From the NCBI GenBank assembly GCA_020850315.1, contig JADZEY010000001.1:1-62381 (forward strand): a stretch of 62,381 nucleotides of DNA. Direction: 5' to 3'. The DNA comes from Armatimonadota bacterium (GTDB lineage: Bacteria; Bacteroidota; Ignavibacteria; OLB7). Of this stretch, positions 8,648 to 18,100 are shown one piece after another (the first letter of the stretch is position 1; each line of letters begins with the position of its first letter). The notes beneath the pieces were generated by a model, which saw only the letters and a list, made by a program, of their open reading frames with translations, searched no databases and had not been told where the DNA came from. The position numbers were made by a program, and so were the translations under genes.

Positions 8648-8798
8648 TCCGTTACCCTTATTGCTCTTGCTTGTGTTCTGCTGGTAAGCTACGCCAATTT
8701 TGCCGGAGCTGAACTCTGGGAAGGTCTTGCCACGTCCTTCCGGCGGCACTATCTTCCTACCCTTGACCGTAAAACCTGATACTCTCCAACAGAGAACC

Positions 8799-11432
8799 AT
8801 GAAACCTTGCTTCTTCCTTTTTCTTGGCTTGTTGATCACCATGTTCGTGATACCGTCATCGGCCGTGCGGGCGCAAACCAAGGATTCTGTCTATGTGATC
8901 GAGCAGCTGGGGCTGAACCCCTACGAGTGCTGCTACGGGTTTATCCTGCAAAGCCGCCAACCCAAAGGGAACAAGATTGATGAGTTCCGAGTGAAGATTA
9001 TTGAGGGAAGAGGGGTGTTCCTTAGTGGCCAGTCAAGCTCGCCATTTCGGTGGAATGTGTTCCAGAGCTACGATAGCGTCCAGTGGTTTGCCAGCACTGC
9101 TTCCGCCGAGTTGGATAGCGGGCAGATTGCGCAAGGGTTCAATGTCTGCGCCCGCCATGCTGGGGTGATGGTGATGGTCTGGGAAACCTATCTGTTGGGG
9201 GAGCTCCGTTCGCGCGATACCATCCGTGTGATGTGCATCGGGCGCACTGGTTGTGATGAGCCCTTCTTCCGCACAATTCCCAGCGGCTCGATTTGCGCGT
9301 TCGATGCTGACCTGATTGCCGGAAACCCGGAGCAACGCGTCGTCAACGATTTCCACGTTCGCATTGCCAGCGGCGGAGTGACCTTTAACACCTCCCAAGT
9401 TGTTGCCCAGGGGAAACAGCCAGCGGGGTGGACTCGCTTCAAAACCAAAACGGACTCACTAAGCTGGCGAACCATCAACAACGGGCTAACGCAGCCGCAG
9501 TTCACCGAAGGGTTCCGCTTTTTCTTGGATGTCAAGCCTGATTCGGCGATTATTATTGAGTGGTGGACAACAAACTTTGGCGAGGTGCTCTGCCGCGGCT
9601 TCGACACGTTGCAGTGTGGTGTAACGGCTCCCGATAGTGTGCAGTTTGGCCGTATTCCGGTGAATGGTGATAGCTGCTGTTTGGATATGCAGCTACGGAA
9701 CACCCATCGGCCACAATCCCCCTTGACCGGCTTTGCCGTGAAAATTCTTACCCCAAAAACGCGGTTTAGCAGCACCCCAACCTTGCCACAAAATTGGACA
9801 ACCAATGGGGCCAACGCTGCGGGCGACTCCATCTATTTCTCCACCCCCGGGCTTGCCACAAAACTTTCAGCGTTGTTCCGTGGCATCTGTTTCGATAATA
9901 ACCTTGCTGCTACCGACACCGTCCGTTTCCGTGTGGAGACCTTCAATGATGGCATCAGTGTCACAAAAGGGACGGGGCAATTATACTGCGAGCGGAAAAT
10001 TGTTTTCTGCGACAGCATCACAGCAACGGTAGACTCCACGTATCCATCGGCCACCCGCTGCATCCGTTTTGCGGTGAACAACAGCAATTCCCGCAGCGAT
10101 GAGATTGAGCAAGTGATCTTCCGGTTCAGCAATCTGGGGAAGGCGCGTGCGGTGCTTTCTGCTTCGGGCCCCCCGGGCTGGCAGGCTGCGGTGAATGGGA
10201 ACACCGTTCTCTTTTCCGGCAGCATTGTTTTCCCAGGTGAGAAGTTATCCGGGTTCAGCGTTTGCTTATCGCTGGGGGATAGCACAACCAAGGATCCGCT
10301 GAACATCTACTGGAAAACCTTGAACACAACCAGGGAAATCTGCGACGACACCATCAAGGTGAACGCCATTATCACCCGCGAGTGTGATAACATCACCGCC
10401 GAGGAGTTACCAGGAACCGAGCCGCAAAGCGCGTGCTTTACGGTGAAATTGAACGCAGCCAATCAATTCAACAAGCCAGTAACGCGGTTTAGCATTGCGA
10501 TTCCGGGAACCAATGTCATCTTTACCAGCGCAACCACGCCAACCGGCTGGCGGTTGGCCGACGATGCTTTCCCGCTGTTCGATCTTGATTTTAACGATGG
10601 GAATTTGCCAATCGGTGGATCCGTCTCCACCGATGTCTGCTTGAACGTCTCGCAGCTTGGCAAGCCGCCGTTTACGATCCCAGTGGTCTGGACGACCTAC
10701 AACGGGACAACGCTAATCTGCCAGGACACCTTGCGGATGGTGTACCGTGGCAAACAGGTGGATCCGGTTTGCGATACCATCAGCATTGCCAACACTGCCA
10801 CCGACCCAGAACAGGGGAAGTGCACCTACGCAATCAGCATCAAAAATCGGCATAACAATCCGGCTGGGGCGATCAATCGGTTCCGCCTGCGGATTACCGG
10901 GGGGAAAGGGGGTTTTGCCGATGCTGATCCAGGAAGCGGAGGATGGACCCGAACAGTGGAGCGGAACGAAGTTCAATTTACTGGAGGGACGATTCCTGCC
11001 GGAGGGGAGTTAAGCAACTTCACTGTGGTTGTGGATTCCAGCGATGGCGACCCGATCCGAATAGAGGCCGTGACGTTGCTGGATGGAACGCCACTTTGCG
11101 CAACTCCGTTTACCATCTCCTGCCAGCCACCAACAACGGATGCCCCGTTAGGTGAAGCAAGGAGCGAACGGTGGTTGAACATTACCCCAAACCCTGCAAC
11201 GCACACAATGATTGTGAGCTATCGTTGGCCAACATCAGGGGTGATTAACCTCTATCTCCGTGATGCTACTGGTGGAACGGTGCTACATCGGTCTGTGGTG
11301 GTGTCAGATTCTCGGACAGCATCACAAGTGCAAATTTCCACAACCGATATACCGTCAGGCATTTACTACCTGAGCCTTGACGAAGGGCGCACAACTCCGC
11401 CGATTACCCAGCGAGTAGTAGTGGTTCGATAA
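8799..11432 (+). CDS. Secreted six-repeat protein with T9SS sorting domain
   Basis: An 877-residue exported protein. A signal peptide (MKPCFFLFLGLLITMFVIP to VRAQ) is followed by six repeats of roughly 115-130 residues. Each opens with a Cys and a beta strand (for example CCLDMQLRN, CIRFAVNNS, CFTVKLNAA, CTYAISIKN), continues into FxVxI and PxGW, and ends near a second Cys. The pattern suggests disulphide-bearing beta-sandwich domains. The C-terminus (LNITPNPATHTMIVSY to GIYYLSL) is a type IX secretion type A sorting domain, so the protein should be displayed or released across the outer membrane. The repeat family has no name I recognise. The ATG at 8799 immediately precedes the signal peptide. 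A terminator follows. Confidence 0.85.
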   Translation: MKPCFFLFLGLLITMFVIPSSAVRAQTKDSVYVIEQLGLNPYECCYGFILQSRQPKGNKIDEFRVKIIEGRGVFLSGQSSSPFRWNVFQSYDSVQWFASTASAELDSGQIAQGFNVCARHAGVMVMVWETYLLGELRSRDTIRVMCIGRTGCDEPFFRTIPSGSICAFDADLIAGNPEQRVVNDFHVRIASGGVTFNTSQVVAQGKQPAGWTRFKTKTDSLSWRTINNGLTQPQFTEGFRFFLDVKPDSAIIIEWWTTNFGEVLCRGFDTLQCGVTAPDSVQFGRIPVNGDSCCLDMQLRNTHRPQSPLTGFAVKILTPKTRFSSTPTLPQNWTTNGANAAGDSIYFSTPGLATKLSALFRGICFDNNLAATDTVRFRVETFNDGISVTKGTGQLYCERKIVFCDSITATVDSTYPSATRCIRFAVNNSNSRSDEIEQVIFRFSNLGKARAVLSASGPPGWQAAVNGNTVLFSGSIVFPGEKLSGFSVCLSLGDSTTKDPLNIYWKTLNTTREICDDTIKVNAIITRECDNITAEELPGTEPQSACFTVKLNAANQFNKPVTRFSIAIPGTNVIFTSATTPTGWRLADDAFPLFDLDFNDGNLPIGGSVSTDVCLNVSQLGKPPFTIPVVWTTYNGTTLICQDTLRMVYRGKQVDPVCDTISIANTATDPEQGKCTYAISIKNRHNNPAGAINRFRLRITGGKGGFADADPGSGGWTRTVERNEVQFTGGTIPAGGELSNFTVVVDSSDGDPIRIEAVTLLDGTPLCATPFTISCQPPTTDAPLGEARSERWLNITPNPATHTMIVSYRWPTSGVINLYLRDATGGTVLHRSVVVSDSRTASQVQISTTDIPSGIYYLSLDEGRTTPPITQRVVVVR

Positions 11433-11452
11433 CACAAGCACAATCGCAAGAA

Positions 11453-11487
11453 ACGGGGGTGTGGCAAGGGGCCGCACCCCCGTTTTT
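11453..11487 (+). terminator. Rho-independent terminator
   Basis: ACGGGGGTGTGG (11453-11464) pairs with CCGCACCCCCGT (11472-11483) around the loop CAAGGGG, followed by TTTT. It ends the six-repeat secreted gene. Confidence 0.88.
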
Positions 11488-11632
11488 ATTGCAGAAATCT
11501 GTGTGCAATATCTGGATATTGTTGTGAAATCAAACAGCAATCAGACGAAAACTATTTAATCAAAAAACGCTCAAATTGATAAAAAAACGGGGAGTTTTAT
11601 CTGCCTTCTGCTGCTTGCAAAGGGGAAATTAG

Positions 11633-11664
11633 TTGACAATAGTAGTACCAGCGTTGTAAGTTTG
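11633..11664 (+). promoter_or_regulatory. Bacteroidota-type promoter for the gene at 12198
   Basis: TTGACA (11633-11638), an 18-base spacer, then TAAGTTTG (11657-11664) followed by CC. This is a full match to the -33/-7 consensus. It would start a transcript near 11671, giving a leader of more than 500 bases before the coding start at 12198. Confidence 0.7.
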
Positions 11665-11879
11665 CCAGCAAGGTACAGGAGCAAGAAACCACGTCAGCAA
11701 GTGTGTTCACAAAACAGAGCGAAGCAGTGGATGGATAGTGCTGCCAGCATTATCAAACATCCAAAGTGCAATCGCTGTTTTTTTGCAAAAATCGCACATT
11801 GCCACTGAATATCCCTTCATTGCTCCCTTCGGTCGGAATCACGGGACAGATATTCTTGCTTCTTGCGGTGTTGCAGGTT

Positions 11880-11899
11880 GCAGCCTTGAGGAGGGCTGC
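11880..11899 (+). promoter_or_regulatory. RNA hairpin with TTGAGGAG loop
   Basis: GCAGCC (11880-11885) and GGCTGC (11894-11899) form a perfect six-pair stem around TTGAGGAG. It is the same loop as in the hairpin array at 13033-13407, here as a single copy in the leader of the previous gene. An outer GCGG/CCGC pairing may enclose it. Confidence 0.6.
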
Positions 11900-12197
11900 T
11901 GTTGAGCAAATTCCGCATGAATCAATGAACATGATGTTGAGGTTTTTGAGGTCAAACAGAAGAAACTGCAAAGTTTTTTTTAGGGGTCTCAAAAGTAGCC
12001 ATCCAAGGTCAATATCATCGGCAAAATGAGCGGTTTTAAGAATGGCACAATAGTTGATGCAACCCACGTGCAAGACTTTACTGAGCTTGCCAAAAACGAC
12101 ATCAACGTCTGGTGCCAAGCTATAGTACGGCCCTCTGTCTCGGCGTATGTCGTACATCGTAGAAACAGACGGGAGAGCAACAGTGGACGTTTTCAAG

Positions 12198-12995
12198 ATG
12201 CGTAGCCGGCCAATGCCTGTGTTGGTTCTGGTGGCGCTAATGATCGGAACAGTAGCATTTGCCCAGACAAACGAACAAGAGCGTCTGGTATCGGCAACTG
12301 AAGCACAGGTGGCACGTCCGGAAATTTCTGGTAAAGGCTCGGGTATTCAACTGATGGGGGTGACACCACCATCGCCCGGGGTAAGCACTGCACCGATGAT
12401 AGATGTGTACGGGCACATGGGGGTTGGAACTCTGCAGCCAGACATCTCCGCAGCAATTGACATTTCATCGGCTCATGCAGGGTTACTGATTCCGCGTTTA
12501 ACACAAGCGCAGCGTGACTCCATCTATCTGCCGGCAACAACGCTGCTGATTTTCAATCAGACATCGTTCCAGTTTGAGTACAACGACAGCACGCCGGTGA
12601 ACCCACATTGGGTTCCGTTTCTAACAACGAACTCTATTATCGGGTTCAACAAAATCGGCACTGGGACAAATCAGGGGCAGACGTTAAATGTGGGGAATGG
12701 GTCGGTGCTTCAGCCGACTGGCACGGGGATTGTAATCGCTAACCAGCTTGGCGGGGCAGGGGTCAACAAATTTGCCGGCGCAATCCCAATTCCCGATGGT
12801 ACAATAGATCTTGACATCGCATATCCGGGGCTTCAGGCAAACGCCGTGGTTGTGGTCTCCATCAGCGACCCAACGTTCCCTGGGGTGGTGACAACCACGA
12901 CAGAGAAAAATCCAGGAATAGGATTTACTGTCCATTTTGCAAGCGCTTATCCGGGTACAACCGGAACCCTTGACTACGTGGTAATTAACCCGTAA
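12198..12995 (+). CDS. Secreted fibre-like protein
   Basis: A 265-residue exported protein. A signal peptide (MRSRPMPVLVLVALMIGTVA to FAQ) precedes a low-complexity linker. A segment MGVGTLQPDISAAIDISSAH then resembles the GIGT-P sequences found in tail-fibre and adhesin proteins, and LLIPRLTQAQRDSI follows it as in that class. The C-terminal half (from about GFNKIGTGTNQG) is Gly/Thr/Val-rich beta structure ending in LDYVVINP. It has no T9SS tail. The ATG at 12198 was preferred to 12147 because it sits at the signal peptide. It precedes the hairpin array and the related secreted gene at 13435. Function unknown; surface fibre or adhesin is inferred. Confidence 0.7.
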   Translation: MRSRPMPVLVLVALMIGTVAFAQTNEQERLVSATEAQVARPEISGKGSGIQLMGVTPPSPGVSTAPMIDVYGHMGVGTLQPDISAAIDISSAHAGLLIPRLTQAQRDSIYLPATTLLIFNQTSFQFEYNDSTPVNPHWVPFLTTNSIIGFNKIGTGTNQGQTLNVGNGSVLQPTGTGIVIANQLGGAGVNKFAGAIPIPDGTIDLDIAYPGLQANAVVVVSISDPTFPGVVTTTTEKNPGIGFTVHFASAYPGTTGTLDYVVINP

Positions 12996-13032
12996 ACAGC
13001 AAGGAATCTTGAAAATTGATGAGGTACAGGCA

Positions 13033-13407
13033 CTTGAGCTGCTGTTGAGGAGCAGACAGTTCAAGCAAACGACGGAAGCCTAACCGTCAGCCAAAAAAAT
13101 GGCACGGGGTTTGAGGAAGCCCTGAAAAGAGCGCATACCGGTGGCGGTGTTGAGGAGCATCGCCACTGGTAATGCCCGACGAAAATCTTGGTGTCGTCGC
13201 TAATCCAGAACCAAGAACTGGGCTTTTTAGAGGAAGCCCAAACGCACCACTGCCGTGTGGGAAGGTTGAGGAGCCAAACCACAAACGGTGCAAGACGGAA
13301 CCGGTAATCCGTCGCTAAACAACATCACCGGGAGTTAAAGAGGAAACTCAGTTCAGTCAACACATATCAACAGTGTGCTTCGGGCCTTGAGGAGGGTTCG
13401 GAAGCAT
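13033..13407 (+). ncRNA. Tandem RNA hairpin array with GAGGA loops
   Basis: Seven hairpins, each presenting GAGG in the loop. Stem extents: 13033-13065, 13105-13124, 13138-13169, 13219-13240, 13256-13283, 13332-13349, 13375-13407. They fall into a threefold module of 107-116 bases starting at 13071, 13178 and 13294. Each module has a GACG/CGTC hairpin (loops AAGCCTAA, AAATCTTGGTG, ACCGGTAA) followed by GC(C/T)AA. Next comes a hairpin with loop (T/A)GAGGAA, then one with loop TTGAGGAG. Stems differ between modules yet stay paired (GACGG/CCGTC, GACGA/TCGTC; TGGGCTT/AAGCCCA, GAGTT/AACTC). That is covariation within the array. It ends 14 bases before the Shine-Dalgarno AGGAGG of the gene at 13435, so it is either a leader element of that gene or a separate RNA. 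Confidence 0.75.
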
Positions 13408-13420
13408 ATCCAAAAACCTT

Positions 13421-13426
13421 AGGAGG
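13421..13426 (+). promoter_or_regulatory. Strong ribosome binding site
   Basis: AGGAGG lies 8 bases before the ATG at 13435, inside the sequence TTAGGAGGTACAG. It is the strongest Shine-Dalgarno seen in this cluster, and its core is also displayed in the loops of the upstream hairpins. Confidence 0.8.
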
Positions 13427-13434
13427 TACAGTCC

Positions 13435-14184
13435 ATGAAGAAGCTTACAATGCTTGTAAGCGCCACGGCCGCCATTGCCGTGATCGGTTTTAGCACCGCC
13501 AACGCACAGGTGACCACCAGCGAAGTTCGCATCACCAACAGCACCTTCCGCACAGCACACACCAGCAACGCAACGGCAAACCAGACCATGCAGTGGAATC
13601 AGTTCACCGGAACTGGTGGCATTGTGAAAGTTGCACCAGGCTCGCCAAACGCCATCAGCAACGGAACGGTTGATCTTAGCAGCACCACCAACGTTAGCAA
13701 CACACTGCCAACCACCAACGGTGGTACCGGCACAAACAGCCTTCCTGCAGACCAAATCCTTATCGGCAATGCTGGTGGAACAGCCATTACTGGCTTGGGA
13801 AATCTTACCAACGGCCAGCTTCTGATTGGTGATGGCGACGGTATCCCAGCTAAAACAACATTGACCGCTGGTGCTGGCATCAGCATCACTAACGGTGCTG
13901 GCACTATCACCATCGCCAGCAACATCAACGCCAACCAACTTGGCATCACAACCACTACCGACTTCGTTGCTGGCCAGCAGGACTACACCATTCTCCCACC
14001 AGCCGGCTTTACTCCCAGCGCAACCTCCCGGTTGTTGGTAACGGTTCGCGATTCACAAAACAACGGCTTTATCGGAACTGTTCAAGATGTTGACGGAACT
14101 GATGCCAATATCCACTTGAGCGGTACACCACAAGCTGGTGACGTTGCCGGTGGACGCATCATCGTACTCTGGCAGAATCCGTAA
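13435..14184 (+). CDS. Secreted tail-fibre-like repeat protein
   Basis: A 249-residue exported protein with a clear signal peptide (MKKLTMLVSATAAIAVIGFS to ANAQ). The middle contains LPTTNGGTGTNSLPADQILI, GNLTNGQLLIGDGDG and TLTAGAGISITNGAGTITIA. These beta-rich Gly/Thr repeats are typical of phage tail fibres and of bacterial proteins built like them. The C-terminal domain (from about TDFVAGQQDYTILPP) ends IIVLWQNP, resembling in layout the end of the protein at 12198. No T9SS tail is present. It is preceded by the hairpin array and followed by two strong hairpins. A surface fibre or adhesin role is inferred from composition only. Confidence 0.75.
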   Translation: MKKLTMLVSATAAIAVIGFSTANAQVTTSEVRITNSTFRTAHTSNATANQTMQWNQFTGTGGIVKVAPGSPNAISNGTVDLSSTTNVSNTLPTTNGGTGTNSLPADQILIGNAGGTAITGLGNLTNGQLLIGDGDGIPAKTTLTAGAGISITNGAGTITIASNINANQLGITTTTDFVAGQQDYTILPPAGFTPSATSRLLVTVRDSQNNGFIGTVQDVDGTDANIHLSGTPQAGDVAGGRIIVLWQNP

Positions 14185-14197
14185 TTCCGTAATGCTG

Positions 14198-14295
14198 TTC
14201 TCTCTCCGCTTGGTACAGTCCGGAGAGAGAATGAGTAATGTGAAGGATGAAATTGGGGAAGGGGATCTAAACGATCCCTTTCCCAGCATCCTTTC
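14198..14295 (+). terminator. Two strong hairpins after the fibre-like gene
   Basis: The first is a perfect 11-pair stem TTCTCTCTCCG (14198-14208) with CGGAGAGAGAA (14221-14231); its loop contains GGTACAG. The second pairs GAAGGATG and GGGGAAGGGGATC (14242-14267) with GATCCCTTTCCC and CATCCTTTC (14273-14295). Neither has a good T run, so termination or mRNA 3'-end protection is inferred. Confidence 0.5.
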
Positions 14296-14397
14296 ACTGG
14301 CATATACCACACGACGTTCACAACCATTTCCTCCTCTTCCTTTGATGACGGTGCTTGCCGTTTCCGTTGGCAGTGCCATATCCCTTTGCTACGTACG

Positions 14398-15084
14398 ATG
14401 AAGAACTTTCTTCCCATCTGTGTGCTTCTTCTGTTGTCGGCCATTGTGCCGGGCAGCAGTGCCATGGCACAGGGTGAGACGATGCGGGAGGTGCGAACAA
14501 TCAAGCCCGGACGCTGGGATAACCCAGATATCTGGGAACGTTGGAACGGGGCGGCGTGGACACCATTGCTCCCCGGCCAGTTCCCCGGATGCCCGTCGCT
14601 GAAGCAGGTTCGCGTGCTGATCGAACACCCGATTATCCTCCCCTACGGCTATGTCTATCAGGTCTCGCAAGTGGTGGCCACCAATACCGAAAACCTGCAA
14701 GTGGAAGGTGAGTTAATCGCCGACCTATCAACGGATTACATTGACTCCTCCTACCTCCGTAACGACCCCTCGGTGATTGCCGAGCGGGAAACCGAATCGG
14801 GGCTTCGCCTGGGTGGGGCATACCCCAATCCGGTGATCGCCAAAAATGGCTTAACCACCTTGGTGAGCTTCACCATTGACCCCGATAAAAGCTACCCCTG
14901 GGTTCGCATTACCTTGTACAACGAGCGTGGCTTAGAAATCCGCACCGTTGCCGAGTATCCGAACATTCCATCGGGGCGTTATACCATGAAAATTGACTTG
15001 TCGGATCTATCATCCGGCAATTATCACGTTGTCCTTGACGCACCTGGTGTGCGTCGTTCGCGCCTAGTTAGCCTTGTTAAATAA
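14398..15084 (+). CDS. Secreted protein with T9SS sorting domain
   Basis: A 228-residue exported protein. A signal peptide (MKNFLPICVLLLLSAIVPGS to AMAQ) leads into a short domain with TIKPGRWDNPDIWERWNG and VRVLIEHPIILP. This resembles the start of Bacteroidota surface proteins whose first strands read GxWxxPxxW followed by VxIxH. The C-terminal 85 residues (LGGAYPNPVIAKNG to SGNYHVVLDA) form a type IX secretion sorting domain. The start at 14398 is the ATG at the signal peptide. It lies 21 bases upstream of the next gene on the same strand, so the two are likely cotranscribed. Confidence 0.78.
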   Translation: MKNFLPICVLLLLSAIVPGSSAMAQGETMREVRTIKPGRWDNPDIWERWNGAAWTPLLPGQFPGCPSLKQVRVLIEHPIILPYGYVYQVSQVVATNTENLQVEGELIADLSTDYIDSSYLRNDPSVIAERETESGLRLGGAYPNPVIAKNGLTTLVSFTIDPDKSYPWVRITLYNERGLEIRTVAEYPNIPSGRYTMKIDLSDLSSGNYHVVLDAPGVRRSRLVSLVK

Positions 15085-15105
15085 CTGAGCAACCAGTTGA
15101 TTGCC

Positions 15106-18100
15106 ATGAATACCATACAGCGTGCAGCTCTTCTTTCCGCCGCCATTGCATCGTTGGTGCTTGCGGCTCCGGTGATGGCGCAGGTGACCTCTACTGCCAA
15201 AATTGTTCTGCAGTGCGGAAGCAATTTCAATAAGATCACGCTCTCTGCTCCGTATAACCCGGTCACCAACTACACATTGCAATTCCCAAAAACTGCACCT
15301 CCGGCGCGGGGCGCGTTCTTCTTTGTGGACAGTACGGGAAGCGGTCTAATGAGTTGGATCTCCCCCGGTGGTATCAACGATGTTCTTACGGTTGATCCAA
15401 TTACCGGGCTTCCGGTTTGGCAACCCCGTACGCAGATTTTTGGCTCGTTAGGTTGGTCACTTACGGGGAATGCTCTTACCAATCCACTGCTGAATTTCCT
15501 TGGCACCACCGATGCCCAGCCACTGGTAATTAAAACCACCAGCCTTGAGCGGATGCGCGTTGCAGCCGATGGCAAAGTCGGCATTGGCACCAATAACCCC
15601 GGGCAACTGCTGGAAGTGAAAGGGGGGAATCTGCTCCTCTCCAATGCTGGGACCGCAGCCGAAATTCGCTTTGCTGAGCCAAGCCTTAGCGGGACGAACT
15701 ACACTGCGTTCAAGGCACAGGCGCAAGGCGTTGACATCACGTACACGCTGCCAAGCAGCTCCCCTACATCGAACGGCATGGTGCTGAGTTCAACGGCTGC
15801 TGGGGTGATGAGTTGGGCATCGCCAGCAACCGGAACCGTCACCAGCGTTGGGCTTGCGTTGCCAGCTTCGGTCTTCACAATCTCCAATTCGCCTGTGACC
15901 GGAACCGGAACGCTGACCGGGGCATTTGTCAATCAAAACGCCAACACGGTGTTTGCCGGACCATCAAGCGGTGGGGCTGGCGCGCCAAGTTTCCGTGAGC
16001 TTGTTGCTGCCGATCTTCCTGAGTTGAACACGCTGGCTTGGAAACTTTCCGGCAACAGCGGCACAACCCCAGGGACAAATTTTGTTGGAACTACCGACAA
16101 CAAAGCCTTCGAAATTCATGTGAATGAAACTGGCTCGGCCACTGGCGGGCATCGCCGCGTGATGCGGTTTGAGCCGAATAGCTTCAGCGCAAATATCATT
16201 GGTGGATTCAACGGCAACAAAGTGGTGAGTGCTTCAGTTACTGCCGCCGTAATCGCCGGTGGAGGCGCAACCGGCACAGGCACATCCGAAGGGTATCCAT
16301 CCATCACGAACATCAACGAAATCAACGATGTCGGCGGTGTAATCAGCGGCGGTATCGGCAACAAAGTTGGCCGCAACGATGGCGATTTCGTGACCGACCA
16401 CTACGCCACCGTTAGCGGTGGATATTACAACCAAGCATTGGGTGGGCACTCAACAATTGGCGGCGGCGAAGGACACGTCACCAACGGTGAGTTCTCCCTT
16501 GTTGGCGGCGGATACCGCAATACTGCTGGTACCAATTTCGAATCCAAATTCTCAACCGTCGGCGGTGGTGCTAACAACAAAGCAACTGGCGTTGGATCGT
16601 TTGTTGGCGGCGGCGGAAACAACACTGCTGACTTCGGCGGCGCACCTGGCAACACTGCAAGCGGCGCAGCTTCGGTTGTGGTTGGCGGCGCAAGCAACCG
16701 TGCAACTGGTGAGTTCGGCACGGTAGTTGGCGGCTACGCCGATAGCGCGTCGGGCAAATATGCCTTTGTGGCCAATGGTGAGTACAATGTTGCTTCCGGC
16801 GATTATGCCTCCATCCTTGGTGGTTCCCGCTTGCGGCTTGGCCCACGCAGCGTTGGCTACAACGGCCAAACCAGCACCTCGATGACCACAAACATCAGTG
16901 GCTCGGATCAGGTGGCGTACTTCGGTGATGTGAATATGTGGCTGGGGAACGTGAATGGAACCGCGCGTGAGCTCCGGTTCTACGAACCAAATACCAGCTT
17001 CACCTATTCCGGCACCAACTACTCGGCATTCAAAGCTGGCACGCAGTCGGCCAACATCACCTACACCCTGCCAACTGCGCTGGGTACTGGTGGCTCCAAC
17101 TATATCCTTACCGATGCCACTGGCAGCGGCACACTTAGCTGGACTTCGGTCTCTTCCTTGTTCGGCAGCAACGCTTGGACTCTTAGCGGCAACGCGCCAT
17201 CGGCAGCTTACAACGGAAGCACTGGCAACTTTATGGGAACCACCAACACCCAACCGTTGGTGATTGCCACAACCAACACCACAACCGCCCAGCCAATCCA
17301 GTTTATGACTGGCAACAGCGAGCGGTTCCGGATTACTGGAACGGGGCTGATGGGGTGGGGGACAACCTCCCCAATCTCACAACTCCATTTTGTGAATGGT
17401 GGGTCCGACGAAAGCAACGATGTTATCATCGAGGCGGTGAACTCCACCGATGCAAGTGATGGTGGCGAGTTCGTTACCCGCCGCGCACGCGGGACCACTT
17501 CATCACGCTCGGCAGTAGCATCAGATGATGACCTTGGCGGAATGAAGTTCTTTGGCTACGATGGCTCAAACTTCTCAGCTGGCGCACAGTTCGACGTTTT
17601 GGTGGACGGCAGCGTATCCAGTGGAGATGTCCCCACACGGTTCGAATTCCAAATGCCTGACGGAACCGTGTATATCAAATCAAGTGGGAAGATGGGGATC
17701 AACGAATCGTCGCCTGATGCACGGTTGGATGTGAAACAGGATAAAGGAACCGTTGCAGTGTTTAATCGCACTGGAAATGATGGCAAAATAGTAAGCCTTC
17801 AACAGAATGGAAGCGAAGAAGGAAGCATCAGCGTCAGCGGTAGCATGGTTACCTTCTCTGGCTTTACCGGCGCACACTATGCCTGGACTGACCAACCTGT
17901 GGAGCGTGGCTTGCTGGTCTCAATGACCGGAGATAATCGCCACTTGAACGATAGAGCCGAGTCAGAAATTATGTATGGAGTTCGGCCAACAACCCGCCCG
18001 AACGATCCTGCTGTGCTTGGTGGGTATCTGGCGTTATCCGAACCAGACCAGCCGCAAAGCTCAACCAACCCACAGCTGATTATGGCCGTCGGCAACGGCG

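Larger units (their letters stand above)
11488..12197. other. Long leader region of the gene at 12198
   Basis: About 710 bases without a supported gene. It holds a promoter at 11633-11664, the element AAGGTACAGGAGC at 11670-11682 just downstream of it, and a perfect hairpin with a TTGAGGAG loop at 11880-11899. The transcript leader would be over 500 bases. Open frames here have no protein-like character. Confidence 0.55.
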
